64,000 nt of DNA. It comes from Kiritimatiellaceae bacterium (GTDB lineage: Bacteria; Verrucomicrobiota; Kiritimatiellia; Kiritimatiellales; Tichowtungiaceae). The position numbers and the translations under genes were made by a program. Positions within the stretch are counted from its first letter, which is position 1, and every line of letters starts with the position of its first letter. The stretch covers positions 237,555-301,554 of the forward strand of contig JABFQY010000002.1 of NCBI GenBank assembly GCA_013141415.1, given 5' to 3'. Shown one piece after another: positions 53,822 through 62,256 of the stretch. The notes beneath the pieces were generated by a model. The model worked only from the letters and a program-made list of their open reading frames with translations. It did not search any database and was not told where the DNA came from.

Positions 53822-54870
53822 AAAAAGTTTTAGTAACCGGCGGGGCGGGGTTTATCGGCTCTGCCGTTTGTCGCTATCTGGTGCTGGAGAAAAAGGTTCA
53901 AGTGTTGAACGTGGACAAGCTCACCTACGCCGGGAACACGGCCTCCCTGAAAGAAGTTGCGGACAATCCACTTTACCGGTTTGAGCGCGCGGACATCTGC
54001 GATCAGGAAAAAATATCTGGTCTGTTTTCCGGGTTTCAGCCGGACGCGGTAATGCATCTGGCGGCAGAATCTCATGTGGATCGTTCGATCGACGGTCCGG
54101 CGGCCTTTATTGAAACCAATATCGTCGGCACCTACACCCTGCTGGCCTGTGCCCGCGAATATTGGGGCGGGCTTTCCGGCGACCGGAAAGACGCCTTTCG
54201 ATTTCATCACATCTCGACCGATGAAGTTTACGGCTCGCTGGGGCCGAAAGGGTTTTTTACGGAGACCACACCGTACGATCCGCGTTCGCCGTATTCCGCG
54301 AGCAAAGCCTCCAGTGATCATCTGGTTATGGCATGGCACCACACCTACGGCTTGCCGACGGTCATTACGAATTGCTCGAACAATTACGGTCCGTATCATT
54401 TTCCCGAGAAGCTGATTCCTCTGGTGATCCTGAACGCGTTGGATCAGAAGCCGCTTCCCATCTATGGAAAGGGAGACCAAATTCGCGACTGGCTCTACGT
54501 AGAAGACCACGCCCTCGCTTTGGTGTTGGCGGTTGAAAAAGGGGTTCCCGGGGAAACGTATAATGTCGGCGGACGCAACGAACGCACGAATTTGGAAGTG
54601 GTGGAAACCATCTGCGGTATTCTGGACGAACTGAAACCCTGCCCGGACGGTTCGTACAGAAGACTGATCACCTTTGTGAAGGATCGCCCGGGACACGATC
54701 ACCGTTACGCCATAGATGCCACCAAGTTGGAGACAGAACTTGGCTGGAAAGCGCGGGAAGATTTCGACACAGGAATTCGTAAAACCGTCCAATGGTATCT
54801 GGACAACGAGTGGTGGTGGGGCCCGATTCGTTCCGGCCGCTATGCGGGAGAGCGATTGGGCAAGGCCTAA
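53818..54870 (+). CDS. rfbB: dTDP-glucose 4,6-dehydratase
   Basis: A 350-residue dehydratase, second enzyme of the dTDP-L-rhamnose path. [14 protein letters not shown] binds NAD; the catalytic triad includes Thr in [10 protein letters not shown] and Tyr/Lys in [11 protein letters not shown] near residue 158, with [12 protein letters not shown] earlier. Length is normal. Downstream, the 141-bp gap carries heptad repeats and then a four-helix-bundle gene that splits the rhamnose operon. Confidence 0.95.
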   Translation: MKKVLVTGGAGFIGSAVCRYLVLEKKVQVLNVDKLTYAGNTASLKEVADNPLYRFERADICDQEKISGLFSGFQPDAVMHLAAESHVDRSIDGPAAFIETNIVGTYTLLACAREYWGGLSGDRKDAFRFHHISTDEVYGSLGPKGFFTETTPYDPRSPYSASKASSDHLVMAWHHTYGLPTVITNCSNNYGPYHFPEKLIPLVILNALDQKPLPIYGKGDQIRDWLYVEDHALALVLAVEKGVPGETYNVGGRNERTNLEVVETICGILDELKPCPDGSYRRLITFVKDRPGHDHRYAIDATKLETELGWKAREDFDTGIRKTVQWYLDNEWWWGPIRSGRYAGERLGKA

Positions 54871-54883
54871 TCGCGGTTGATAA

Positions 54884-54998
54884 GTTGATGAATGATGGTT
54901 GATAAGGGAGGCCCTGACAACCAACAACTATCATTCATCAACTAATTCGGCGAAGCCGCCCCCGACAACTAACATCTATCATTCATCAACTAATTTAA
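54884..54998. repeat. GTTG/CAAC heptad arrays upstream of the four-helix-bundle gene
   Basis: GTTGATAAGTTGATGAATGA faces CAAC or CATT units at 54918, 54925, 54932 and 54939, and again at 54966, 54973, 54980 and 54987, all seven bases apart. The two orientations are complementary, giving a long imperfect hairpin. A short GC-rich hairpin separates the two CAAC sets. Confidence 0.9.
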
Positions 54999-55011
54999 CT
55001 GGAGGTTAAGA

Positions 55012-55434
55012 ATGGGGGAGTTGAAGACATTTGAAACGCTGGAGTGCTATAAACTGGCTCGCGAATTGCGCAAAGCGGTTTCAAAATTCTGCAAGACTCT
55101 GCCTAGAGAAGAAGAATACCGACTGAAAGATCAGATCGTCCGTTCATCCCGATCTGTCACAGCAAATATTTCCGAGGGCTATGGACGGCATCACCATCAG
55201 GAAAATCTGCAATTTTGCAGAACAGCCCGCGGATCATTGACGGAAACCCTGGATCATCTGAACACGGCACACGACGAGGAGTATTTGACAGACGAGCAAT
55301 ATGCGATGTTTCGCCAGCTTCTTGAAGGAACATGGAAGGTACTCAACGGCTATATTGCTTACTTACAGAAATGCGCGGTCTCGGGGGTTCCTCATCAACT
55401 TAACAACGATCATTCATCAACTAAATCGGAGTGA
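55012..55434 (+). CDS. Four-helix-bundle protein (23S rRNA intervening-sequence protein type)
   Basis: A 140-residue helical protein of the S23/IVP family (TIGR02436), marked by [37 protein letters not shown] and the late [15 protein letters not shown]. Homologues sit inside 23S rRNA intervening sequences or are scattered between genes, and are related to the Avd protein of diversity-generating retroelements. Its function is unknown. Here it interrupts the rhamnose operon. Its last 14 codons ([13 protein letters not shown]) are heptad-repeat DNA. GGAGG precedes the ATG. A shrunken copy is at 59423. Confidence 0.88.
   Translation: MGELKTFETLECYKLARELRKAVSKFCKTLPREEEYRLKDQIVRSSRSVTANISEGYGRHHHQENLQFCRTARGSLTETLDHLNTAHDEEYLTDEQYAMFRQLLEGTWKVLNGYIAYLQKCAVSGVPHQLNNDHSSTKSE
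55391..55425. repeat. CAAC heptad array at the 3' end of the four-helix-bundle gene
   Basis: CAAC or CATT units start at 55396, 55404, 55411 and 55418. The sequence matches the arrays upstream of the same gene, so the gene is bracketed by like repeats. Confidence 0.8.
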
Positions 55435-55441
55435 AACGACG

Positions 55442-56323
55442 ATGAAACGTAAAGGAATTATATTAGCCGGCGGAAGCGGAACCCGGCTGCACCCATTAAC
55501 CAAGGTGATCAGCAAGCAGTTGCTGCCGGTGTATGATAAGCCGATGATTTATTATCCGCTGTCGGTTCTGATGCTGGCCGGAATTCGCGAAATTCTGATC
55601 ATTAGTACGCCGCATGACTTGCCGATGTTCCGCGAACTTCTCGGAACCGGCGCGCAGTGGGGGCTTTCATTCACCTATGCCGAACAGCCAAAACCCGAAG
55701 GTCTGGCCCAGGCCTTTTTGATCGGCGAAAAATTTATTGGCAAGGATCCGGTGTGCATGGTGCTGGGCGATAATATTTTTTACGGGCACGGATTCAGCGG
55801 AATGCTGAAAAGTGCGGACGTTCGCACCGAGGGCGGAACGGTTTTTGCCTATCCGGTTCTTGATCCGGAGCGCTACGGCGTGGTGGAATTTGATGCAAAC
55901 GGCACGGCGCTGTCGATTGAAGAGAAGCCCGCGAAACCGAAATCGCACTATGCCGTGCCGGGACTGTATTTCTATGACAACCGCGTGGTTGAAATGGTGA
56001 AACACCAGAAGCCTTCAGCGCGCGGCGAACTGGAAATTACCACCATCAATCAGCAGTATCTCGACGAAGGCAATTTGCAGGTTGAAGTATTGGGGCGCGG
56101 CTTTGCCTGGCTGGACACCGGAACGCACGAGTCGCTGCAACAGGCCGGAAGCTATGTTGAAACCATCGAAGCGCGGCAGGGATTGAAAATTGCCTGCGTG
56201 GAAGAGATCGCCTGGCGCAAAGGATTCATTGATTCGGCACAGCTCGAAAAACTCGGACGCGAACTCTCCAAAAACCAGTATGGGCAATACCTCCTCCGCT
56301 TACTCGCGGAGGAGAGAAGTTGA
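55442..56323 (+). CDS. rfbA: Glucose-1-phosphate thymidylyltransferase
   Basis: A 293-residue nucleotidyltransferase that makes dTDP-glucose, the first enzyme of the dTDP-L-rhamnose path. [11 protein letters not shown] is the nucleotide loop, [11 protein letters not shown] binds the sugar phosphate and [11 protein letters not shown] carries catalytic Asp. ATG 55442 follows a CGGAGTGAAACG site that lies in repeat-derived DNA at the end of the previous gene. The stop is followed by GTTG heptads. Confidence 0.95.
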   Translation: MKRKGIILAGGSGTRLHPLTKVISKQLLPVYDKPMIYYPLSVLMLAGIREILIISTPHDLPMFRELLGTGAQWGLSFTYAEQPKPEGLAQAFLIGEKFIGKDPVCMVLGDNIFYGHGFSGMLKSADVRTEGGTVFAYPVLDPERYGVVEFDANGTALSIEEKPAKPKSHYAVPGLYFYDNRVVEMVKHQKPSARGELEITTINQQYLDEGNLQVEVLGRGFAWLDTGTHESLQQAGSYVETIEARQGLKIACVEEIAWRKGFIDSAQLEKLGRELSKNQYGQYLLRLLAEERS

Positions 56324-56428
56324 TAGGTTGGCGAGTTGACGGTTGATAAGGAACCCCAACAACTAACAGTTATCAACATATCATTCCGGCATTCAGCTGG
56401 CCTAACAACGAACATTCATCAACTAACA
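56318..56428. repeat. GTTG/CAAC heptad arrays between rfbA and rfbC
   Basis: GTTG at 56319, 56327, 56335 and 56342 (steps of 8, 8, 7), then CAAC at 56357 and onwards to 56425. The orientations are complementary, as upstream of the four-helix-bundle gene, but no remnant of that gene is seen between them. Confidence 0.75.
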
Positions 56429-56441
56429 ACCCGTTGAGATT

Positions 56442-57005
56442 ATGACAATTATCGAAACAGAGATTCCTGAAGTAAAACTGCTCAAGCCCCGGTTTTTTCC
56501 GGATGACCGCGGCTTTTTTCAGCAGACCTATCACGAACAGCAGTATCGCGAAGCAGGGATTGATGTCCGCTTTGTGCAGGACAACTGGTCGCGCTCAACC
56601 AAAGGTGTTTTGCGCGGACTGCATTACCAGCTTGAGCATGCGCAGGATAAGCTGGTTCATGTTGTGCGCGGCAAAGTATTCGATGTCGCTGTGGACATTC
56701 GCCGCGGATCCCCAACATTTGGACAGTGGGTTGGCGAAATCCTGTCGGACGAAAACCATCACCAGCTGTTTATCCCGAAAGGCTTTGCTCACGGATTCTG
56801 CGTACTGAGCGACGAAGTCGATTTTGTTTATAAATGCAGCGACTTCTATACGCCGGGCGACGAATACGGCGTCCACTGGAATGATCCGGATATCGGAATC
56901 GAATGGCCGTCCGGGGAGTTTTCTGTGTCGGACAAAGACCGTGCCGCCGCGCGGCTTAAAAGTATTCCGGCGAATCATCTGCCGGTTTTTGGAGAAACGA
57001 AATGA
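56442..57005 (+). CDS. rfbC: dTDP-4-dehydrorhamnose 3,5-epimerase
   Basis: A 187-residue cupin that epimerises at C3 and C5 in dTDP-L-rhamnose synthesis. FFPDDRGFFQQTYHEQQY starts the fold; the catalytic His is in LRGLHYQ near residue 63, and the second half includes FIPKGFAHGFCVLSD. All four rhamnose genes are thus present. Its stop overlaps the next gene in ATGA. Confidence 0.95.
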   Translation: MTIIETEIPEVKLLKPRFFPDDRGFFQQTYHEQQYREAGIDVRFVQDNWSRSTKGVLRGLHYQLEHAQDKLVHVVRGKVFDVAVDIRRGSPTFGQWVGEILSDENHHQLFIPKGFAHGFCVLSDEVDFVYKCSDFYTPGDEYGVHWNDPDIGIEWPSGEFSVSDKDRAAARLKSIPANHLPVFGETK

Positions 57006-58276
57006 AACTGGATAACGTAAAGATCGGCATCATCGGACTAGGCTATGTCGGTCTGCCGCTGGCCGTCGAGTTCGGCAAAAAATATCCGGTGGTCGGATTT
57101 GATATCAACCCGGCGCGCGTTGCCGAACTTTCTGCCGGGCGGGATCATACGCTGGAATGTTCTCCGGAAGAGCTGGCCGCGGCCAGGTTGCTGAAGTTTT
57201 CAACCGAATACTCCGAACTGAAAACCTGTAACTGTTACATTGTCACTGTTCCGACGCCCGTCGATAAATCGAACCGGCCGGATTTGACTCCGCTCATCAA
57301 AGCCAGCGAAACGGTTGCTAAGGTGATCTCCAAAGGCGATGTGGTCATTTATGAATCCACCGTTTATCCGGGCGCGACCGAGGAAGACTGTTTGCCGGTG
57401 ATCGAAAAACAGACCGGTATGAAATTCAACGTCGATTTTTTTGCCGGTTACAGTCCGGAACGGATCAATCCCGGTGACAAGCAGCGCCGGCTCACCAACA
57501 TTGTAAAAATCACCTCAGGCTCCACGCCCGAAGTGGCCGATTTTGTCGATGCGCTTTATCGCAGCATCCTTACGGTTGAAACGCACAAGGCGCCATCGAT
57601 CCGGGTCGCTGAAGCGGCCAAGGTGATCGAAAACACACAGCGCGATGTCAACATCGCGCTCATGAACGAGCTGGCGATGATTTTCAGCCGGATGGGAATT
57701 GATACCCTCGACGTGCTGAACGCCGCCGGATCTAAATGGAACTTTCTGCCATTCCGGCCCGGTCTCGTGGGCGGACACTGCATCGGCGTCGACCCGTATT
57801 ACTTGAGTTTTAAAGCCGAGCAGGTCGGCTATTATCCCGAGCTAATCTCTGCGCAGCGCCGTGTGAATGATCGCGTGGGGCAGTTTGTCGTCGATGAAAC
57901 CGTCAAATTGATGCTCAAAAAGAAAATCACTGTGAACGGCGCCAGAATTCTGGTGCTGGGAATCACCTTCAAGGAAAACTGCCCGGATGTTCGCAACACC
58001 AGAGTGGTGGACATTGTGCACAGTCTGAATGAATACGGATGCATCGTTGATGTGTACGATCCGTGGGCCGGAGCTGACGAAGTGAAGCATGAATACGGCA
58101 TTGAGCTGATGCCTCAGCCTGTACCGGGAACTTACGATGCGGTCATCGCGGCCGTGAAGCATCAGCAGTTTGCTGCGATGACGACCGCTCAGGTGCGCGC
58201 GCTGTGCAAAGAGAACGCAGCAATATACGACATCAAGCGCGTTTTGCCGCCGGACATTGTCGACGCGGCGCTTTGA
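57002..58276 (+). CDS. tviB: UDP-N-acetylhexosamine 6-dehydrogenase (TviB/WbpO type)
   Basis: A 424-residue nucleotide-sugar dehydrogenase. NAD loop GLGYVGLPLAVEFG, YSPERINPGD and the catalytic Cys in GGHCIGVDPYYL near residue 259 are intact. The length and the ESTVYPGAT stretch match TviB/WbpO enzymes that make UDP-GlcNAcA or UDP-GalNAcA. The 4-epimerase at 60996 would be its partner for UDP-GalNAcA. A different hexosamine substrate is possible. Confidence 0.88.
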   Translation: MKLDNVKIGIIGLGYVGLPLAVEFGKKYPVVGFDINPARVAELSAGRDHTLECSPEELAAARLLKFSTEYSELKTCNCYIVTVPTPVDKSNRPDLTPLIKASETVAKVISKGDVVIYESTVYPGATEEDCLPVIEKQTGMKFNVDFFAGYSPERINPGDKQRRLTNIVKITSGSTPEVADFVDALYRSILTVETHKAPSIRVAEAAKVIENTQRDVNIALMNELAMIFSRMGIDTLDVLNAAGSKWNFLPFRPGLVGGHCIGVDPYYLSFKAEQVGYYPELISAQRRVNDRVGQFVVDETVKLMLKKKITVNGARILVLGITFKENCPDVRNTRVVDIVHSLNEYGCIVDVYDPWAGADEVKHEYGIELMPQPVPGTYDAVIAAVKHQQFAAMTTAQVRALCKENAAIYDIKRVLPPDIVDAAL

Positions 58277-58324
58277 TACGCTGCAAATTTTTACCGATAC
58301 AGTTAACTCGACCAAAGGGTACAT

Positions 58325-59377
58325 ATGAAAAAAGCATTGATTACCGGAATCACCGGGCAGGACGGATCGTATCTCGCGGAACTGCTGCTCGACAAAGGCT
58401 ACGAAGTGCACGGCATTATTCGCCGTGCCAGTTCATTCAATACAGACCGCATCGACCATCTCTACAAAGACCGGCACGAAACCGGCGTGAAGATGTTTCT
58501 GCATTACGGCGATCTGACCGACTCCAGCAACCTGAACCGGCTGATCGAAAAAATTCATCCGTCTGAAATCTATAACCTCGGCGCGCAGTCCCATGTGCAG
58601 GTTTCCTTTGAGGTGCCGGAATACACCGCCGAAGTGGATGCCATCGGAACACTGCGCTTGCTGGACTCGATTCGTGAAACCGGCGTGAACTGCCGCTTCT
58701 ATCAGGCTTCGACTTCCGAGTTGTACGGAATGGTGCAGGAAGTTCCGCAGACGGAAACCACGCCGTTCTATCCGCGCTCTCCGTATGCGGTTGCCAAGCA
58801 GTACGGCTTCTGGATCGTCAAAAACTACCGCGAAGCGTATGGCCTGCACGCCAGCAACGGGATTCTCTTCAACCACGAATCGCCGCGCCGCGGCGAAACT
58901 TTTGTGACGCGTAAGATTACCATGGCCGTCGCCCGGATTTCGCGCGGCCTGCAGACCTGTCTCTACATGGGGAACATCAACGCACTGCGCGACTGGGGCT
59001 ATGCACCCGACTACGTCCAGATGATGTGGATGATGCTCCAGCAGGCGGTGCCTGACGATTATGTCGTCGCGACCAACGAAATGCACACCGTCCGCGAATT
59101 TATCGAGAAGTCCTTCGGCCATGTCGGCATCCGGATTGTCTGGGACGGTGAAGGAGTTAAAGAAGTCGGCAAAAATAAAGCGACCGGCGAGATTGTTGTT
59201 CGCATGGATGAGCGCTATTACCGCCCGGCGGAAGTCGAACAGCTTCTCGGCAACCCGGCCAAAGCCAAACGGCAGCTCGGCTGGGAGCCAAAGGTAAAAT
59301 TTGAAGAACTCGTCAAAATTATGACGGACGGCGATCTTAAAATTCTCGACGGTGCGCCTTACTCAAAAGGATTTTAA
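58325..59377 (+). CDS. gmd: GDP-mannose 4,6-dehydratase
   Basis: A 350-residue dehydratase, first enzyme of GDP-L-fucose synthesis. NADP loop [15 protein letters not shown] and the active site Tyr/Lys in [12 protein letters not shown] near residue 153 are present, with [16 protein letters not shown] downstream. Length is normal. The product is used by the GDP-fucose synthase gene 250 bases on. No gene for GDP-mannose is in the window. Confidence 0.95.
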   Translation: MKKALITGITGQDGSYLAELLLDKGYEVHGIIRRASSFNTDRIDHLYKDRHETGVKMFLHYGDLTDSSNLNRLIEKIHPSEIYNLGAQSHVQVSFEVPEYTAEVDAIGTLRLLDSIRETGVNCRFYQASTSELYGMVQEVPQTETTPFYPRSPYAVAKQYGFWIVKNYREAYGLHASNGILFNHESPRRGETFVTRKITMAVARISRGLQTCLYMGNINALRDWGYAPDYVQMMWMMLQQAVPDDYVVATNEMHTVREFIEKSFGHVGIRIVWDGEGVKEVGKNKATGEIVVRMDERYYRPAEVEQLLGNPAKAKRQLGWEPKVKFEELVKIMTDGDLKILDGAPYSKGF

Positions 59378-59420
59378 GGTCAGTTGTTAGGTTGATGAGT
59401 TGACGGTTGCTAGGGACGAA
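59378..59420. repeat. GTTG heptad array before the relic four-helix-bundle copy
   Basis: GTTG at 59383, 59391, 59399 and 59406 (steps of 8, 8, 7). The same arrangement lies before the intact copy at 55012. Confidence 0.75.
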
Positions 59421-59422
59421 GA

Positions 59423-59571
59423 ATGAAAACATTTGAAGAGCTTGAGTGCTATTAACCGAGACGGACTATTCTAATTTGCGAATGCTTCTCGAAGAGACAT
59501 GGAAGGTTCTCAACGGCTATATTGCTTACTTGCAGAAGTGCGCCACCTCGGGTGTTCCCTCATCAACTTGA
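59423..59571 (+). pseudogene. Internally deleted relic of the four-helix-bundle gene
   Basis: It starts MKTFEELECY then a stop, jumps to [19 protein letters not shown] and [11 protein letters not shown], and ends in repeat DNA. The last 70 coding bases match the intact gene closely (differences are mostly single bases), while about 95 codons in the middle are missing. Both ends keep the flanking GTTG and CAAC heptads, so the unit shrank but its borders were kept. Confidence 0.85.
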
Positions 59572-59660
59572 CAACAGAGTTCCATTGATAACAGGACAAC
59601 TAAACAACCATCAACTGTGTGAAAAAATGACATCAGCAACTAATAACCAGCAACTAGCAA
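59558..59660. repeat. CAAC heptads between the relic and the fucose synthase start
   Basis: CATCAACTTGACAAC, then GACAACTAAACAACCATCAA and CAACTAATAACCAGCAACTA, mostly seven-base spaced. The array runs into the first codons of the GDP-fucose synthase gene, whose N-terminal [11 protein letters not shown] is repeat-encoded. Confidence 0.75.
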
Positions 59661-60844
59661 CCGGCATCCCAAAGGATGCCAAAATCTACATCGCCGGCCA
59701 CCTGGGTCTGGTCGGTGGCGGAATCTGGCGGGCGTTTCAGCGCCACGGATATACGAACCTGCTGGGCCGTTCCATCGACGAGCTGGATCTGATCAGCCAA
59801 CAGGCAGTCGAAGAATTTTTCGCCAAAGAAAAACCGGACTATGTGGTGCTTGTGGCGGCGAAAGTCGGGGGAATTCACGCCAACAACGTATATCGCGGAC
59901 AGTTCATCTATGAAAATCTCATGATCGAACTGAACGTCATTCACGCCGCATACAAACACGGCGTCAAAAAACTCCTGTTCCTTGGCTCATCCTGCATCTA
60001 TCCGAAGCTGGCGCCGCAGCCGATCAAAGAAGAGGCCTTGCTGACTGGGCCGCTGGAGCCGACCAATGAGCCATACGCGATGGCCAAGATTGCCGGCATC
60101 CGGCTGTGCGATGCCTATAACCGGCAGTACGAAACCAACTTTATTTCCGCCATGCCGACCAATATGTACGGCCCCGGCGACAACTATCATCCGGAGAACT
60201 CCCACGTTCTGCCCGCTATGATCCGCAAGATGCACCTCGCAAAATTGCTGGAAACCAACAATTTTGAGGAACTTTCCCGTGTTTATCAGCACGAGCAGAA
60301 ATCGCAAATCGGCAATCAGAAATCAGAAATTCTGAACTGGCTCGACAAGAGCGGCATCACCCAATCGGCAATCGACAACCGAGCCAACGGCGAGCTGGGC
60401 TCTGCGACAGCGGAGCAACGAAGTGGCAATCAGCAATCAGCAATCACGCTCGCCCTCTGGGGAACCGGAACGCCACTGCGCGAATTTTTATACAGCGACG
60501 ACCTTGCTGAGGCCTGCGTGTTTCTTGTTGAGAAAGCGAATTACAAAAACATGGCCTTTACTGATGAGTCGGGAACTGTGCAGTCGCACATGAATGTCGG
60601 CTCCGGCAAAGAAGTTACGATCAGAGAATTGGCAGAAACCGTCAAAGAGGTGGTGGGCTTCAACGGAAAATTGACGTGGGATTCCTCTAAGCCGGACGGC
60701 ACCCCGCGAAAACTGATGGACTCCTCGCGAATTAACGCGCTGGGCTGGAAACCATCTGTGTCGCTCAAAGACGGTATTGGCCGTGCGTATCAGGACTTCC
60801 TGCAGCGGCATGCTAGAACCTATCTCAAAACCCCCGCCGCGTGA
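59627..60844 (+). CDS. fcl: GDP-L-fucose synthase with repeat-encoded insert
   Basis: A 405-residue enzyme that finishes GDP-L-fucose. NADP loop [22 protein letters not shown] and active-site Tyr/Lys in [12 protein letters not shown] are present. It is about 85 residues longer than usual. The first ten residues and a block near residues 222-274 ([14 protein letters not shown], then [12 protein letters not shown], then SGNQQSAI) are encoded by AATC heptads at 60300-60445. The open frame and intact motifs suggest it still works, but folding of the insert is untested. Confidence 0.9.
   Translation: MTSATNNQQLATGIPKDAKIYIAGHLGLVGGGIWRAFQRHGYTNLLGRSIDELDLISQQAVEEFFAKEKPDYVVLVAAKVGGIHANNVYRGQFIYENLMIELNVIHAAYKHGVKKLLFLGSSCIYPKLAPQPIKEEALLTGPLEPTNEPYAMAKIAGIRLCDAYNRQYETNFISAMPTNMYGPGDNYHPENSHVLPAMIRKMHLAKLLETNNFEELSRVYQHEQKSQIGNQKSEILNWLDKSGITQSAIDNRANGELGSATAEQRSGNQQSAITLALWGTGTPLREFLYSDDLAEACVFLVEKANYKNMAFTDESGTVQSHMNVGSGKEVTIRELAETVKEVVGFNGKLTWDSSKPDGTPRKLMDSSRINALGWKPSVSLKDGIGRAYQDFLQRHARTYLKTPAA
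60300..60447. repeat. AATC heptad arrays inside the GDP-fucose synthase gene
   Basis: AATCGCA, AATCGGC, AATCAGA, AATCAGA, AATTCTG run from 60300 to 60334 in exact register. AATC recurs at 60363, 60370 and again at 60428, 60435, 60442, always seven apart. The whole block is translated. Confidence 0.88.
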
Positions 60845-60995
60845 GGGCACGCGGCCTACAGTATGAAGTTCCATAGAAAATTTTTGTAGGCCAGGTCCCC
60901 GACCGGGCGCCAAACAAGTTAAGGCGATCATCACTCACAGTTTATTACTTATCACGTTTCTCCAACCCCAACCCTCAAACCGCCAACTTTTTAAT

Positions 60996-62024
60996 ATGAA
61001 ATATTTAGTCACAGGCGGTGCCGGATTCATCGGCTCACACATCGTGGACGCTTTGCTCGAACGAGGGCACGAAGTGGTCGTGCTCGACAACCTATCGTCC
61101 GGGCATAAAGAGAACCTTTCCGGCGTCTGGACAAAAATCAGTTTTATTGAAGGCGATGTTCGTGATGCGGACACCTGTATAAAAGCGGCCGCCGGATGCG
61201 ACGGAATTTTTCACGAGGCGGCGCTGGTTTCCGTGCCCGATTCAGTTAACCGGCCACGCGACAACCACGACATCAACATCACCGGAACGCTGAATATTCT
61301 GGAAGCCGCTCGGCAGCAGAAGGTGAAGCGGGTTGTGTTTGCCAGCTCTGCGGCGATTTACGGCGACAATCCTGAGCTGCCGAAACGGGAGGATATGCTT
61401 CCTGAACCGAAAAGCCCTTATGCTTTGGCCAAGCTGACCGGCGAGTACTATCTGAAAGTTTATGCCGAATGCTTCGGCATCGAAACGGTGGCGCTACGCT
61501 ACTTTAACGTGTTCGGGCTTCGGCAGGATCCGTCGTCCATGTATTCCGGCGTCATTTCCATTTTTTCTGAACGCGTCAAAAAAGGACTGCCGATCACAAT
61601 TTATGGCGACGGAGAACAAACCCGCGACTTCGTCAATGTGCGCGACGTTGTCTCGGCTAATTTATTAGCCATGACGACAGATTTTATCGCCACGAAAGGG
61701 CACCGAAAGGCACAAAAAAAGAATAATGCAATAGGGGACCCCGACCCTTATCAACTAGCGCCTGACAACCATCAACTGGTCAGCGGCAACTTTGTTGCGC
61801 TGAACGTCGCAACCGGCAAAGCGACCAGTTTGTTATCACTGTTGAACGGCTTAGAAACCATTGTCGGGAAAACGGTAGCGCGCAAATTTATGCCGGTGCG
61901 AGATGGCGACATCCGGCAATCTCTGGCAGATATTTCCAAGGTTCGGAGCGCTCTTGGTTACACACTCAGCGTCGGACTCAAAGAGGGGTTGAAGGAGCTG
62001 CTGGGGGATGAACATCTTATATGA
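60996..62024 (+). CDS. UDP-GlcNAc/UDP-glucuronate-type 4-epimerase (SDR) with repeat-encoded insert
   Basis: A 342-residue extended short-chain dehydrogenase. NAD loop [14 protein letters not shown]; active site Ser in FASSAAIYGD and Tyr/Lys in SPYALAKLTGEYYL; AALVSVPDSVNRP resembles WbpP/TviC epimerases. It probably pairs with the TviB-like dehydrogenase. Between TTDF and ALNVATGKATS about 35 residues (HRKAQKKNNAIGDPDPY, then QLAPDNHQLVSGN) are encoded by an A-rich stretch and CAAC heptads at 61752-61790. Substrate is not proven. Confidence 0.87.
   Translation: MKYLVTGGAGFIGSHIVDALLERGHEVVVLDNLSSGHKENLSGVWTKISFIEGDVRDADTCIKAAAGCDGIFHEAALVSVPDSVNRPRDNHDINITGTLNILEAARQQKVKRVVFASSAAIYGDNPELPKREDMLPEPKSPYALAKLTGEYYLKVYAECFGIETVALRYFNVFGLRQDPSSMYSGVISIFSERVKKGLPITIYGDGEQTRDFVNVRDVVSANLLAMTTDFIATKGHRKAQKKNNAIGDPDPYQLAPDNHQLVSGNFVALNVATGKATSLLSLLNGLETIVGKTVARKFMPVRDGDIRQSLADISKVRSALGYTLSVGLKEGLKELLGDEHLI
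61680..61792. repeat. CACGAAAG and CAAC repeats inside the epimerase gene
   Basis: CACGAAAGGG, CACCGAAAGG, CACAAAAAAA are about ten bases apart. CAAC follows at 61752, 61766, 61773 and 61787, at multiples of seven. All are translated in frame. Confidence 0.75.
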
Positions 62025-62256
62025 CGTTAACTTTAATAATCTCATTCTCTCGCCCGCTTCCTTGGGGTGCTTATTTGACGCGACACCTCGTAGTTGCCCC
62101 AAAATAGCGGCGCCCAGCTCGCCAAAGGCTTGGATCCAAATCTCGGAAATTTATGAAATATGCCCCGGCTGTCTGCTTAAAGGATGGCCTGCGCCAACTA
62201 CTTGAGCCTCCGGATAAATAACATATCTCCCGCAACCTAAATGGAGTCATGCGACA
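62025..62256. other. Gap between the epimerase and the aminotransferase
   Basis: This 232-bp stretch shows no coding or RNA signal that I recognise. AAATGGAG just before 62257 may be the ribosome site of the next gene. Confidence 0.4.

Noticed and set aside
54884..55425. CRISPR-like look of repeated blocks around the four-helix-bundle gene
   Set aside because: Units are 7 bases and imperfect, there are no spacers of even length and no cas genes.
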